A DNA stretch of 64,000 nucleotides, taken from contig CACBXB010000007.1 in assembly GCA_902543185.1 (NCBI GenBank), positions 1 through 64,000 on the forward strand. Direction: 5' to 3'. The notes under the pieces were generated by a model that was given only the letters and a program-made list of their open reading frames with translations, searched no databases and was not told where the DNA came from. Shown one piece after another: positions 63,960 through 64,000 of the stretch. Positions within the stretch are counted from its first letter, which is position 1, and every line of letters begins with the position of its first letter. The stretch is from Paracoccaceae bacterium. Lineage in GTDB: Bacteria; Pseudomonadota; Alphaproteobacteria; Rhodobacterales; Rhodobacteraceae. A program made the position numbers and the translations under genes.

Positions 63960-64000
63960 ATGAAACATTCGACTTTTATATGGTTTTTTTCACCGACAGC
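63960..64000 (+). CDS. sugar ABC transporter permease, N-terminal fragment (cut by window end)
   Basis: ATG 63960 opens a frame MKHSTFIWFFSPTA that runs off the window. The sequence is typical of the start of a CUT1 permease and its position after the ATPase and binding-protein genes fits. Only 13 complete codons and part of the next are visible. Confidence 0.7.
   Translation, partial: MKHSTFIWFFSPT

Overview
The window looks like a chromosome segment of a marine alphaproteobacterium, probably Rhodobacterales-like. Reasons: AT-rich DNA, an EPS-type MarR regulator beside an RfaH/NusG-like gene, fructose/ribose-type sugar ABC genes, an MttB-superfamily methyltransferase and a sarcosine-oxidase-like flavoprotein. 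This is inferred from gene families and style; no 16S or other marker gene is present. I see no insertion sequence, phage, CRISPR array or rRNA.

Layout. (1) 1-5.9 kb: the tail of a Gly-rich protein and a small coiled-coil gene on +, converging on a complete type I secretion set on - (TolC-like lipoprotein, ABC exporter, HlyD adaptor). (2) 5.96-9.5 kb, -: a glycosyltransferase, an unassigned GT-B-like protein and a NeuB-type sialate synthase. (3) 9.97-17.3 kb, +: two SDR epimerases, an EamA/SMR-type carrier, a small protein plus GMC oxidoreductase, a UbiA-type polyprenyl-phosphate phosphoribosyltransferase, a divergent PAP2 protein and a large membrane protein. Together these read as a possible polyprenyl-phospho-pentose pathway. 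(4) 17.5-41.1 kb, -: a single-direction surface-polysaccharide block of 22 genes starting with the EPS MarR regulator, phosphomannomutase and UDP-glucose dehydrogenase, then PssD/PssE-like halves, Wzy- and Wzx-like proteins, uronate enzymes, sulfotransferase, KdsB, aldolase, SpsF, methyltransferases and a GT2-NeuA-like fusion. A divergent RfaH/NusG-like gene sits beside its first gene.

(5) 42.2-53.8 kb: tRNA-Cys, katG, a thioesterase, two tiny lipoproteins that fall below usual ORF cut-offs, a cyclic-nucleotide module (metallo-hydrolase, cNMP-binding protein, class III cyclase), MttB-like methyltransferase with a ketopantoate-reductase-like enzyme, small membrane proteins and a disrupted pentapeptide-repeat gene. 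(6) 53.9-64 kb: a FAD oxidoreductase, a sugar ABC transporter (ATPase, permease, binding protein), a Gfo/Idh/MocA dehydrogenase, an amidohydrolase and a tandem SnoaL-like protein. Divergent from these across a clear palindromic operator is a second sugar ABC transporter, cut by the window end.

The strongest candidates for something new are the polyprenyl-pentose-like cluster, the GT2-cytidylyltransferase fusion with three different cytidylyltransferase types in one polysaccharide locus, the possible RfaH/ops-type control of a roughly 23 kb operon, and the repeat-bearing TolC lipoprotein. All functions are read from sequence motifs by eye; no database search was run.
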